A program made the translations under genes and the position numbers. Shown here piece after piece: positions 43,448 through 52,763 of a stretch of DNA of 64,000 nucleotides. Source of the DNA: Pseudomonas prosekii (lineage in GTDB: Bacteria > Pseudomonadota > Gammaproteobacteria > Pseudomonadales > Pseudomonadaceae); contig NZ_LT629762.1 in NCBI RefSeq assembly GCF_900105155.1, positions 4,721,501 through 4,785,500 of the forward strand, written 5' to 3'. The notes beneath the pieces were generated by a model. The model worked only from the letters and a program-made list of their open reading frames with translations. It ran no database searches and had not been told where the DNA came from. Position 1 is the first letter of the stretch, and every line of letters begins with the position of its first letter.

Positions 43448-43743
43448 AAAGTCCTTACCGGTTTTTCCGTTGGGGAGGGTCGTCAATTCCGCGTCAAAAC
43501 AGCGGGTACTCAGAAACTGACCCGGCGGATTCGCGGGAGTTTTAGATCGATCGGTTATAAGTAACGGAACTGGGGTGTTGCGCGCGGCATGCATAACTGC
43601 GCAGGCAAGGTGCGGTACATAGATATAGAACGCATGGGAATAACTGCTCGAAGCAGTACCGAACCTGTCCGGTATTTGCGTTTTTGTTCCTGGCGCAGAG
43701 CCGCTAGGTTATGGGTTCACGACTCGCAATAAGGATATTGCCG
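43448..43743. other. Divergent region of asnO and the NEL-domain gene
   Basis: 296 bases with promoters for both genes. I see an AT-richer stretch near 43555-43700 and an imperfect inverted repeat around ACTGCTCGAAGCAGT (43647-43661). No match to a T3SS hrp box was found. Confidence 0.4.
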
Positions 43744-46700
43744 ATGCTGACCTCAGACACCCCGCCGCCGGTGCACCAAGCGCCCAATCAACTTGCCACG
43801 CTCACCGTTTTACTCGATGACACCGGTGATCTGGACATCGCCGAGACCCTGACCAAAGGCATCCCCACCTGGCTGCTCACGGCGTCGTCGCCAGTGCTCG
43901 CTGGATTGGAGGCACAAGCCCGCGAGTTGCTGGCGTATCAGCAGAAATTCGAAGCGCTGATGCTCAATCTGCAACCGCTGGACAGCTTTTGCGCGACGCA
44001 TTTGGCGGCGGCACTGAACAAAAGGTGGCCGGTGATATTCGACGTTCGCAGTGATGCCTTGGTGCTTCCGGGATTTGACTGTGGCTGTGAAGGCACGCCC
44101 ACCGGAGTGGGCGGCGAGGTGCTGATCCCTTCGGTCCGGCACAGCCTGCTGCAAGCGGCGATGCAGAATTTCACCGCTGATGAAACGGTCATGGATGGCT
44201 TCCCGGTCGGCAGCACCCTGGATGTCGCTTCGTCGCCGCAGGGCTTGCCGAATTTCACCCCGCAGACCTTTGCCACGCTGTGCCGAGAACTCGATCTGGG
44301 CAAGCGCTATCAGGAACACATCAACGAGGTGTTCAATCTGTCGACGACCCCGGTCGGGTTAGTCAACGACCTCAAATGGCTGAAGATCACCAAACTCAGG
44401 GTCGATGCCTACCTGGCGTTGATGAAGCAGCACATTACCGAGGCCGCCTGTAAAACCCTGCTGGCGCTCGGCACCAACAGCGGCACCAGTGCGGTGGAGG
44501 GCATCCAGATAATCACCCATGGCGACGAGCCGCTGATCATTCAGGGCATGGAGCTGTTCGCCGAGTGCGTATGGGGCGTCGTGGTGTTTTCCAAACGGTC
44601 GGTGGAAACCTACCCGGACGAGTGGTGCATCGTTTACATGCCCAATGAACCCGGCCGGCCGTTCTATGAATACAACACCTTTGCCGAATTCAAGGTCTAT
44701 CTGGGCCTCAAGCTGAAGGTGCGAGGCTACAAGACCTACTTCGCCCAGGGCATCCAGGAAGACAGCAAACTCGAGTTTTTCAAAGCGGCAGCACAGTCGA
44801 GCGATCTGGCGACGTTCAAGGCGTTGCCCATTCATGTGCCGTTATCGCAGTTCCTGATTCAGAGCACGTTGGGCAAGATGCAGATCGATGCGCGGGAATT
44901 GGCCGTGCCAACGGCGGATGTCGATCAGGAAGTGCGCGAGAAACGCCTGCAGAACTTCCTTGAGATGGGCTTGACGGTGCTCAATATCGCAGCGTTTTTT
45001 GTCCCGGTGCTGGGCCAGTTGATGATCGGCGTAACCGTCGGCCAATTGCTCGGCGAAGTGTATGACGGCGTTGAGGATTGGGAGAATGGCGACAAGCAGC
45101 AAGCGCTATCGCACCTGCTGAGCATCACCGAAAACATTGCGCTGACGGGCGCTCTTGCCGCTGGCGGTAAAGTCGCTGGCGCACTTATCAAGAAAACCGT
45201 GCGTGAGCACCCGGAGTTTTTCAGCCAGTTCGAATCGATGACCAACAGCGCGCAACAACCGCGTCTGTGGAAGTCCGACCTGCGCCCCTACAAGCGCCCG
45301 TTGAGCCTGCTGCGAGGGGCAACCGCCGATGTGCAGGGGGTTTATCAGGTCGCGGGCGAACCTTACATTCGCATCGATAACAGCGCCTATCGGATTCGGT
45401 ACGACGCCGCTATCAAACAATGGCGAGTGCGCCACCCGCTGCGTGCCAACGCGTTTTCGCCGACCCTGCAATACAACGGCGAGCGCGGCTGGCGGTTGTC
45501 CTTCGAACAGCCGGATCAATGGCGAGAAGGCAGCTATGCGCTCAAACGTCTCGATTCGCGTCTGGCGGCGCTGCAAAACTCGCGGGTGGAAGAGATTCGC
45601 AACGTCACTGGGACTTCCATTTCCGACCTGCACTACCTCAACGACGAAGGCCTGGTATTGAATGCCCGGTTGAAAGACACCATTGAACGTTTTCATCTGG
45701 ACCAGCGCATAAGTAGCTGTATTGCGGCGCTGGAGAACGGTGATCCGCACACTGCGATCCATGTGCCGGAACATCTGAATGCTTTGCCAGCGATGCCCGG
45801 CTGGCCGAGCGGCCGCTATATCAAAGTGCTGGGGAGCGAGCAGGAAGTCACCGCGGTTTACCCAAAGGGCTCGCTTGGCACGGATGAAGATTTGGCCATT
45901 GAAGTCACCGAACTGGATCTGGCGCAAGGGCACTTGTTCGAGACGGTCGTGGCCAGCTTGCCTCAGCGCGAGGTTGACGGCTTGATCGGCGCCAACGCCA
46001 GCGCCGAGAAGCAAACGGATGCATTGGCGAAACAACTCGCCAGCGCGTTGAAGCAGGATCGCTTGCCGCTGTTCAATCGGCTGTATGAGCTGCAGAACGT
46101 CAGCGCTGGAAGTGACGTGGAACTGGTCCGAAAATCGTTCGCCCAACTTCCGGTCGAGATAACGCAGGAAGTGCTTGATCAGGCCAGCAGCGTCGAGCGT
46201 CTGCGTCTTCGCGCCACCCGGCGGGTGCCCATGGGCATCGCCGAAAACGCCCGCAATGCGCTGGCAGATGTGCGATTGGACAGGGCCATCAGCGGTGTTT
46301 ATCTGCCGCAAATCGCCAGTAATGATTCGGCCAGACTGGCGCTTGCGTTACTAGGGCGCTTGAGCGGCTGGGACCGCGAACTGTTACTGGAAATACGCGA
46401 AGGCACGCTTACCGGCGAAGTCGTGCAAGGTGTGGGTCATCCCAACAGCGCTGCGAAAGTCACCCTGGTCAAATCGGCGTCCGGCTATCAGGCTTTTGGC
46501 AGCGATGCGAAGCCACTGGCGGCCGCCAACAAAGGCCCGGATGCCTTGTATCAAACCATCGTCGAAGCCCTCGATCCTGCGCAACGTGAGGCAATCGGGT
46601 TGGGCATTCCATTGGCGGAACAAGCCAAGGTGTTGCGCGGCAAGTTGCTGTCCCAGGCGTTGAACGACCGCCCGACAGCTTCGCGTCTATTGGCGGGAGA

Positions 46701-48573
46701 ACCACTGGCGGAGGCTGCGGCGCCGCTGTCGTGTGTTCAAGCGCATCCGTCGGCACTGGCATCGAGCTATCCGCGGGCGTTGATGCGTAAAGTCAAAAAG
46801 CTTTATCCGCTGATGACCGACGCCCAGGTCAAAACGCTGCTCGACAGCCTGGGCACCGATCACCTGACGCGGTCCATTGCGATCAAGCAGCGCCAGGGCC
46901 AACTGGAGACGCTGCGTGGGTTACTCAAGACCTGGCGCAACGATGACGCCGAGATGCGCAAGTTGCCCGGCGCCCTCAATGAGTACCGGCAAAGCCGTCG
47001 ACAAGTGGCCGATGCGATCGAGAACAGTTGGCGCCAGTTGTCGCTGCTGCGCGACGAGCGTGGCCGTGGCGTTCCCGGGCTGAGTCTGGACGGTATGCGC
47101 GTCGGCCAACTGCCGACGTTGCCGACGGAGATTGATTTCGGGCATGTGCAACGTCTGTCACTCAGAGCCATGGAGCAGGGCGACGAGATCGGCCAATTCC
47201 TCAAGTCGTTCAAATCGCTTGAATCATTGGAGCTGGACGCCAACAAAATAACCAGGCTGCCTGACGAGTTGGCGCTGATGCCGAAACTGGTACGCGTGAG
47301 CCTGGCCAACAACCGCTTGAGTTTGTCCGAAGCGACATTGGCCAAACTGGCAGCAATGCGCTCGCTCGAAGCGCTGAATTTGAGCAAGAACCGCCTCGGC
47401 GCTACACCCGATGTCAGCAACATGTTCGATTTGCGCGTGCTGGGGTTGCGCGAAACCGGCGCGACAGAACTGCCCAAAGGCCTGATCCGATTGCCCAATC
47501 TAAGCTTTGTCGACTTGCGCGAGAACAACATCAAAACGCTGCCCGACTGGCTGTTCGAGGTCCCCACGCGTTTCAGCAAAACCATCAACCTGAGAACCAA
47601 CACGCTGGACGACGCCAGCCGCCTCAAGCTGCGGACCTATTGCGATAACACCGGGGTCGGCATGGGTTACTTCGATGATGATATCGGGCGCATGACCGAG
47701 CGCGGCGCCAAGGCTCTGTGGCTGCCCGATGAAACCGTCGTCACTTACACCCGGCGCGGCGAGATCTGGAATGCATTCAGGGATGATCCGCAGTCCGAAG
47801 GGCTGTTCCAGTTGCTCGCCGAACTGGGCAATACCGCCGACAGTGAACATGTTCGAGAGGACATGAATCGCCGGGTCTGGTCAGTGCTGGAGGCGGCATA
47901 CGGCGACGCGGTGCTGCGCGATCAAGTGCTCAATCAGGCGGCCAACCCGATCAATTGCACGGACACGGCGGCCATCAACTTCAGCAATCTGGAGGTGGCA
48001 GTTGAGGTGGACAAAGTCGTGCGCCAGTCCGCCAACGCCGCTACATCGGCTGAACCCTTGTTGAAGCTGGGGCGCATATTGTTTCGAATGGAGCAGTTGG
48101 ACGCGATTGCCCAGGAACATAAGGTCAGCCATCCAACCATGGACCCGCTGGAGATCAACCTCGCTTACCGGACCGGGCTGGCGGACGCGCTGCAGTTGCC
48201 GGGTCAGCCCCGATACATGCGTTATGCCGCGCTGGGCAACGTCAAGTCTGCGGATCTTGCGGCGGCAAAAACCCGGATCATCGCCGCTGAGCTTTCGCCC
48301 GCGTTGCGCACCTCTCTGGCCAGGCAATATTTTTGGGCGGACTACTTGAAGGCGCATTCCCCCAAAGATTTCTCGGCGCTCAATGCACCGTTCCAGACGC
48401 GCTTGAGTGCGGTTTTCGAGAAAGCCTCGAGTCTGAAGGGTGCTGACTATCTCAGCCAGATCGAGACGATCAATCAGGAGCGCGCATTCGCGGAGACGAC
48501 GCTCATGCACCGCTTGACCGACGAAGCGATAAAACGCGTCGAACTGGGTCTGTGCGCCATCGCCGAGCCGTAA
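43744..48573 (+). CDS. NEL-type E3 ubiquitin ligase toxin/effector with LRRs
   Basis: A 1,609-residue protein. The N-terminal part (about residues 1-1100) resembles the DUF6543 'dermonecrotic toxin domain' group and has a hydrophobic segment at about 405-440 (VLNIAAFFVPVLGQLMIGV). Leucine-rich repeats lie at about 1134-1290 (LESLELDANKITRLPDEL, LSFVDLRENNIKTLPDWL). The rest is a NEL domain of the IpaH/SspH family, whose catalytic Cys sits in a CxD motif: here Cys1405 in PINCTDTAAINFS. Such ligases tag host proteins with ubiquitin, so a eukaryotic target is implied. It has no Sec signal and no adjacent secretion genes. AAGGA lies 8 bases before the ATG. Confidence 0.85.
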   Translation: MLTSDTPPPVHQAPNQLATLTVLLDDTGDLDIAETLTKGIPTWLLTASSPVLAGLEAQARELLAYQQKFEALMLNLQPLDSFCATHLAAALNKRWPVIFDVRSDALVLPGFDCGCEGTPTGVGGEVLIPSVRHSLLQAAMQNFTADETVMDGFPVGSTLDVASSPQGLPNFTPQTFATLCRELDLGKRYQEHINEVFNLSTTPVGLVNDLKWLKITKLRVDAYLALMKQHITEAACKTLLALGTNSGTSAVEGIQIITHGDEPLIIQGMELFAECVWGVVVFSKRSVETYPDEWCIVYMPNEPGRPFYEYNTFAEFKVYLGLKLKVRGYKTYFAQGIQEDSKLEFFKAAAQSSDLATFKALPIHVPLSQFLIQSTLGKMQIDARELAVPTADVDQEVREKRLQNFLEMGLTVLNIAAFFVPVLGQLMIGVTVGQLLGEVYDGVEDWENGDKQQALSHLLSITENIALTGALAAGGKVAGALIKKTVREHPEFFSQFESMTNSAQQPRLWKSDLRPYKRPLSLLRGATADVQGVYQVAGEPYIRIDNSAYRIRYDAAIKQWRVRHPLRANAFSPTLQYNGERGWRLSFEQPDQWREGSYALKRLDSRLAALQNSRVEEIRNVTGTSISDLHYLNDEGLVLNARLKDTIERFHLDQRISSCIAALENGDPHTAIHVPEHLNALPAMPGWPSGRYIKVLGSEQEVTAVYPKGSLGTDEDLAIEVTELDLAQGHLFETVVASLPQREVDGLIGANASAEKQTDALAKQLASALKQDRLPLFNRLYELQNVSAGSDVELVRKSFAQLPVEITQEVLDQASSVERLRLRATRRVPMGIAENARNALADVRLDRAISGVYLPQIASNDSARLALALLGRLSGWDRELLLEIREGTLTGEVVQGVGHPNSAAKVTLVKSASGYQAFGSDAKPLAAANKGPDALYQTIVEALDPAQREAIGLGIPLAEQAKVLRGKLLSQALNDRPTASRLLAGEPLAEAAAPLSCVQAHPSALASSYPRALMRKVKKLYPLMTDAQVKTLLDSLGTDHLTRSIAIKQRQGQLETLRGLLKTWRNDDAEMRKLPGALNEYRQSRRQVADAIENSWRQLSLLRDERGRGVPGLSLDGMRVGQLPTLPTEIDFGHVQRLSLRAMEQGDEIGQFLKSFKSLESLELDANKITRLPDELALMPKLVRVSLANNRLSLSEATLAKLAAMRSLEALNLSKNRLGATPDVSNMFDLRVLGLRETGATELPKGLIRLPNLSFVDLRENNIKTLPDWLFEVPTRFSKTINLRTNTLDDASRLKLRTYCDNTGVGMGYFDDDIGRMTERGAKALWLPDETVVTYTRRGEIWNAFRDDPQSEGLFQLLAELGNTADSEHVREDMNRRVWSVLEAAYGDAVLRDQVLNQAANPINCTDTAAINFSNLEVAVEVDKVVRQSANAATSAEPLLKLGRILFRMEQLDAIAQEHKVSHPTMDPLEINLAYRTGLADALQLPGQPRYMRYAALGNVKSADLAAAKTRIIAAELSPALRTSLARQYFWADYLKAHSPKDFSALNAPFQTRLSAVFEKASSLKGADYLSQIETINQERAFAETTLMHRLTDEAIKRVELGLCAIAEP

Positions 48574-48588
48574 ATCAACTGTCGCCAA

Positions 48589-50568
48589 TCAGCTCCCGCG
48601 AATCAACCGGCGCAGGGCAAAACGATTCGGGTGACAGGCTTCGGCGACGGCGCGCGGCAGCGGCAACGGTTCGTTGTCCAGCCACGCCGCGAGCAATTCG
48701 CCGGACAGCGGCGCGGTGATCAGACCGCGTGAGCCATGACCGCTGTTGACGTACAAACCGTCGAGCCATGGGCACGGGACGTCGGGCACTTGCCGGGCGT
48801 CCTTGCTCAGTGCGGCGTAAGCCTGGTTGAACGCTTGACCGTCCGCCAATGGCCCGACAATCGGCAGGTAGTCGGGACTGGTGCAACGAAACGCCGCGCG
48901 ACCTCGCAGTTGCTCGGCGTCGAGTTCGCCTGCGTGCAGTCGGCTGACCAGATCGCTGGAGATTTCTTCGAGCAATTGCAGATTGCCGAGGTGTTCGGCG
49001 GTGGTCGGGGTCAGGTCATCGCTGGTGAAATCGAAACTGGCGCCGAGGGTATGTTCGCCAAGACGCGCCGGCGCTACGTAACCTTCGGCGCAGACCACCG
49101 TGGCCAGGCTCTGGCTCTCGGCGGTTTGCGCCAGCCGGGTGATCTGCCCGCGAATGCGTTTGAGCGGCAGGTCGGCGCTTTGCTCGAATCGCTTGATTTC
49201 GGCGGCACCGGCCAACACCACGGTCGGTGCGCTGGCGAGCAAGGTGTCGCCGTCCCACGCCTGCCACTGGTCATCGACTTTGCGTAAGGCCAGCACCTCG
49301 TTATGGGGCAGCACGTGGACATTCGGTTGCGCCGCTTGCCACTGGCACAACGCCGGCGGATGCACCCAGCCACCTTCGGGATAGAACAAGCCACCGTGGG
49401 CCAATGCGATTCCGGCCCGTGCTGCGGCTTGCGGCTGATCGAGCAGGTGCAGCAAATCGGCAGGAAACGCCGCCGCCAGTTGCGCCTGACGCTCGGCTTC
49501 CTTGGCATTGAACGCCAGTTGCAACACCCCGCAACCGTCCCAATCGACGCCGCGATGCAGATGCTCAAGCACCCGACGGGTATGGCCGAAACCGCTGACG
49601 ATCAGTTGCGACAGCGCGGTGCCGTGCGCCGACAGTTTCAGGTACAGCACGCCTTGCGGATTGCCTGAAGCTTCTTGCGCAATTGCGGCATGGCGCTCCA
49701 GCAAACTTACCTGCCAACCCCGCGCCGCAAGGCTGGCCGCCGTCGCGCAACCTGCCAGGCCGGCGCCGATCACCAATGCGCGACGCTCGCTGTTGCGCAG
49801 AGGAGGGCGGGCGAACCACGGTTTCGCCGCGAGCGGTACGGCGACTTCGGCTGGCCAACCGAGAAACACTCCACGCAGGATTTCCCATTTATGGCCGATG
49901 CCCGGCGTGCGCTTCATCTTGAACCCGGCCGCGTTGAGCAAGCGTCGGACCCAACCGGTGCTGGTGAAGGTGCTGATGGTCGAATCGGGCGCGGCCAGGC
50001 GCGCCAGTTCGGCAAACAGCTCGGCGGTCCACATGTCGGGATTTTTCGCCGGGGCAAAACCGTCGAGAAACCACGCGTCAACTTGCCCATCGAGTTGCGG
50101 CAACATCTCCAGCGCATCGCCGATCAACAGCGTCAGGGTCACGCGGCCGTTGTCCAGCACCAGCCGTTGAAAGCCTTGATGGATCGCCACGTATTGCGCC
50201 AACAATTGATCGGCGAACGATTTCAGTTGCGGCCATAACGCCAGTGCCCGTTGCAGGTCCGCAGCGGTCAGCGGGTACTTTTCCACGCTGACAAAATGCA
50301 GCCGCGCGCCAGCCACGGCGTGCTGGTCAAACAATTGCCAGGCACACAGGAAATTCAGCCCGGTGCCGAAGCCGGTTTCGCCAATCACCAGACGCCCGTC
50401 GGCGGGCAACGCGGCGAAACGTTCCTGCAAACGGTTCTGTTCGATGAACACATAGCGAGTTTCTTCCAGACCTGACAGGTCGGAAAAATACACATCATCG
50501 AACACCCGCGAATACGGGCGTCCCTGGTCGTCCCAGTCGAGCTGGGCGTTGGGCAATTGAGGATTCAT
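48589..50568 (-). CDS. mnmC: tRNA mnm5s2U biosynthesis bifunctional protein MnmC
   Basis: A 659-residue fusion enzyme that completes 5-methylaminomethyl-2-thiouridine at the wobble base of several tRNAs. The N-terminal methyltransferase (MnmD, about residues 1-240) has VIGETGFGTGLNFLCAW and WFLDGFAPAKNPDMW. The C-terminal FAD oxidoreductase begins with VIGAGLAGCATAASLAARGW near residue 267. Both halves are complete. Convergent with the NEL gene, 15 bases between stops. Confidence 0.95.
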   Translation of the reverse strand: MNPQLPNAQLDWDDQGRPYSRVFDDVYFSDLSGLEETRYVFIEQNRLQERFAALPADGRLVIGETGFGTGLNFLCAWQLFDQHAVAGARLHFVSVEKYPLTAADLQRALALWPQLKSFADQLLAQYVAIHQGFQRLVLDNGRVTLTLLIGDALEMLPQLDGQVDAWFLDGFAPAKNPDMWTAELFAELARLAAPDSTISTFTSTGWVRRLLNAAGFKMKRTPGIGHKWEILRGVFLGWPAEVAVPLAAKPWFARPPLRNSERRALVIGAGLAGCATAASLAARGWQVSLLERHAAIAQEASGNPQGVLYLKLSAHGTALSQLIVSGFGHTRRVLEHLHRGVDWDGCGVLQLAFNAKEAERQAQLAAAFPADLLHLLDQPQAAARAGIALAHGGLFYPEGGWVHPPALCQWQAAQPNVHVLPHNEVLALRKVDDQWQAWDGDTLLASAPTVVLAGAAEIKRFEQSADLPLKRIRGQITRLAQTAESQSLATVVCAEGYVAPARLGEHTLGASFDFTSDDLTPTTAEHLGNLQLLEEISSDLVSRLHAGELDAEQLRGRAAFRCTSPDYLPIVGPLADGQAFNQAYAALSKDARQVPDVPCPWLDGLYVNSGHGSRGLITAPLSGELLAAWLDNEPLPLPRAVAEACHPNRFALRRLIRGS

Positions 50569-50679
50569 GACAGGCTCGGCAACGACAAGGCCGGCATTCT
50601 AGCCGATCAGCGCGGCTGTGCTTGATCCATGGCAAGTGCCGGAGACACTGCTTCAGGGAAAATCTGCCGCCAGACCATT

Positions 50680-50831
50680 GTGGCAAGGGCGCTGTGGCAA
50701 AAGAGCTTCCTCTGGCAAAGGTGCTTTTGTGGCAATGGAGCTTTTGTGGCAGTGGAGCTTCTATGGCAATGGAGCTTTTGTAGCAATGGAGCTTCCTCTG
50801 GCAAGGGTGCTTTTGTAGCAATGGAGCTTTT
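50680..50831. repeat. 17-bp minisatellite, about nine units
   Basis: Degenerate head-to-tail copies of TGGCAATGGAGCTTTTG, mostly 17 bases with an occasional 18 (unit starts about 50695, 50713, 50730, 50747 and so on). The last unit runs into TGGCGAGGGGGCTTGCC, the arm of the neighbouring REP, which has the same length and pattern. Confidence 0.85.
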
Positions 50832-50961
50832 GTGGCGAGGGGGCTTGCCCCCGTTGGGTCGCGCAGCGGCCCCAATCCAGACAACCTGTTTTCCCAGATA
50901 GACCGCGTGCGTCGTTTTTACGACTGCTGCGCAGCCGAACGGGGGCAAGCCCCCTCGCCAC
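50832..50961. repeat. Large REP-like inverted repeat, GGGGGCTTGCCCCC family
   Basis: Arms GTGGCGAGGGGGCTTGCCCC (50832 on) and GGGGCAAGCCCCCTCGCCAC (to 50961) around an 80-base loop. The same family occurs at 53973-54064. Confidence 0.9.
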
Positions 50962-51136
50962 AACATCCCGACAGCCACAACTGCCTGGCAGCCACAACAG
51001 CCCGGCAGCCCGGCAGCCACAATCAAACCTGCAATCCCGGCACAACCACAGCAGTAATGCGCACACCACATGGAATTTCTCCGCTGATCATCAGCCCAAT
51101 CCGCTAGTCTTGCTCATTCCCGGAACGGAGCCGCTC

Positions 51137-52651
51137 ATGTTCGAATCTGCCGAAATCGGTCACGCCATCGACAAAGAAACCTACGAAGCCGAATTGCCGG
51201 CCCTGCGCGAAGCCTTGCTTGAGGCGCAGTTCGAACTGCTGCAGCAGCAACGCTTCCCGGTGATCATCCTGATCAATGGCATCGAGGGCGCCGGCAAGGG
51301 CGAAACGGTCAAACTACTCAACGAATGGATGGACCCGCGCCTGATCGAAGTCCGCACGTTCGACCAGCAAACCGACGAAGAACTGGCGCGGCCACCGGCC
51401 TGGCGTTATTGGCGCATGCTGCCGGCCAAGGGCCGCATGGGGATTTTCTTCGGCAACTGGTACAGCCAGATGCTCCAGGGCCGAGTCCATGGTTTGTTCA
51501 AGAACGCGGTGCTCGACCAGGCGATCAACCAGTCCGAGCGTTTCGAGAAAATGCTCTGCGACGAAGGCGCGTTGATCTTCAAGTTCTGGTTCCACCTCTC
51601 GAAAAAACAAATGAAGGCGCGGCTCAAAGCCCTCGCCGACGACCCGCTGCACAGTTGGCGCATTAGCCCGCTGGACTGGCAGCAGTCGCAGACCTACGAC
51701 AAATTCGTCAAATACGGCGAGCGCGTATTGCGCCGCACCAGTCGCGACTACGCGCCGTGGCATGTGATCGAAGGGGTTGATGCCAATTACCGCAGCCTGG
51801 TGGTCGGGCAGATTCTGCTCGAAGGCCTGCAAAACGCGCTCAAACGGGCCAAGATTCACCCGGAAAAGGTCAACGCGGCGCCGTTACCGATTCATGTCGA
51901 TCAACTGAATCTGCTCGACAGCCTCGACATGACCCTGCGTCTGGACAAGGACGATTACGAAGAACAGCTGATTACCGAACAGGCGCGCTTCTCCGGGCTG
52001 ATGCGCGACAAGCGCATGCGCCAGCACGCGCTGATCGCGGTGTTTGAAGGCAATGATGCGGCGGGCAAGGGCGGGGCGATTCGGCGAGTCGCGGCGGCGC
52101 TCGATCCGCGCCAATACAGCATCGTGCCGATTGCCGCGCCCACTGAAGAAGAACGCGCGCAACCGTACCTGTGGCGTTTCTGGCGCCATATTCCGGCCAA
52201 GGGCAAATTCACCGTGTTCGACCGTTCGTGGTACGGCCGGGTGCTGGTCGAGCGCGTCGAAGGCTTCTGCCCGCCGGCGGACTGGCTGCGCGCCTACAGC
52301 GAGATCAACGATTTTGAAGAGCAGATCGGCGATTCCAATGTGATCGTGGTCAAGTTCTGGCTGGCCATCGACAAGCAAACCCAGCTTGAGCGTTTCCAGG
52401 CGCGCGAAGAAATCCCCTTCAAGCGCTTCAAGATCACCGAAGACGACTGGCGCAACCGCGACAAATGGGACGCCTATCGCGCGGCTGTCGGCGACATGGT
52501 CGATCGTACCAGTACCGAAGTCTCGCCATGGACTCTGGTTGAAGCCAATGACAAACGCTGGGCGCGGGTCAAAGTGTTGCGCACGATCAACCAGGCGCTG
52601 GAAGGCGCGTTCGACAAGGCTGATAAAAAGCGCAAGAAGCACAAGAAGTAG
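51137..52651 (+). CDS. pap: Polyphosphate:AMP phosphotransferase (PPK2 class II)
   Basis: A 504-residue enzyme that uses polyphosphate to phosphorylate AMP to ADP. It has two fused PPK2 domains. Domain 1 P-loop INGIEGAGKGE (about residue 49) lacks parts of the usual signature. Domain 2 has VFEGNDAAGKGGAIRR (about residue 302) and VFDRSWYGRVLVER, the active site. In two-domain PPK2 proteins the second domain usually carries the activity. The ATG at 51137 follows GGAACGGAG; a frame from 51110 is unsupported. Ends in a Lys-rich tail. Confidence 0.9.
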   Translation: MFESAEIGHAIDKETYEAELPALREALLEAQFELLQQQRFPVIILINGIEGAGKGETVKLLNEWMDPRLIEVRTFDQQTDEELARPPAWRYWRMLPAKGRMGIFFGNWYSQMLQGRVHGLFKNAVLDQAINQSERFEKMLCDEGALIFKFWFHLSKKQMKARLKALADDPLHSWRISPLDWQQSQTYDKFVKYGERVLRRTSRDYAPWHVIEGVDANYRSLVVGQILLEGLQNALKRAKIHPEKVNAAPLPIHVDQLNLLDSLDMTLRLDKDDYEEQLITEQARFSGLMRDKRMRQHALIAVFEGNDAAGKGGAIRRVAAALDPRQYSIVPIAAPTEEERAQPYLWRFWRHIPAKGKFTVFDRSWYGRVLVERVEGFCPPADWLRAYSEINDFEEQIGDSNVIVVKFWLAIDKQTQLERFQAREEIPFKRFKITEDDWRNRDKWDAYRAAVGDMVDRTSTEVSPWTLVEANDKRWARVKVLRTINQALEGAFDKADKKRKKHKK

Positions 52652-52763
52652 GTCGATGGTTGCGCATACGCGGGGTGAATGATTGTCGCGGTGGGTCATG
52701 CGGTGGACTTATGCTCGGTCCACTTTCAACCGACAACAACAATTCAACACAATGAGGTATGCC

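Larger units (their letters stand above)
50569..51136. other. 568-bp repeat-rich intergenic region before pap
   Basis: It holds a 17-bp minisatellite (50680-50831), a large REP-like inverted repeat (50832-50961), and a third set of short repeats built on CAGCCACAAC and CCCGGCAG (50968-51050). No gene was supported. Frames of 60-150 codons here are translated repeats. Confidence 0.7.

Noticed and set aside
43448..43743. Possible T3SS hrp-box promoter for the NEL gene
   Set aside because: GGAAC occurs near 43565, but no CCAC half-site follows at 15-16 bases.
50680..50831. Possible CRISPR array
   Set aside because: The units are 17 bases, head to tail, degenerate, with no spacers and no cas genes.
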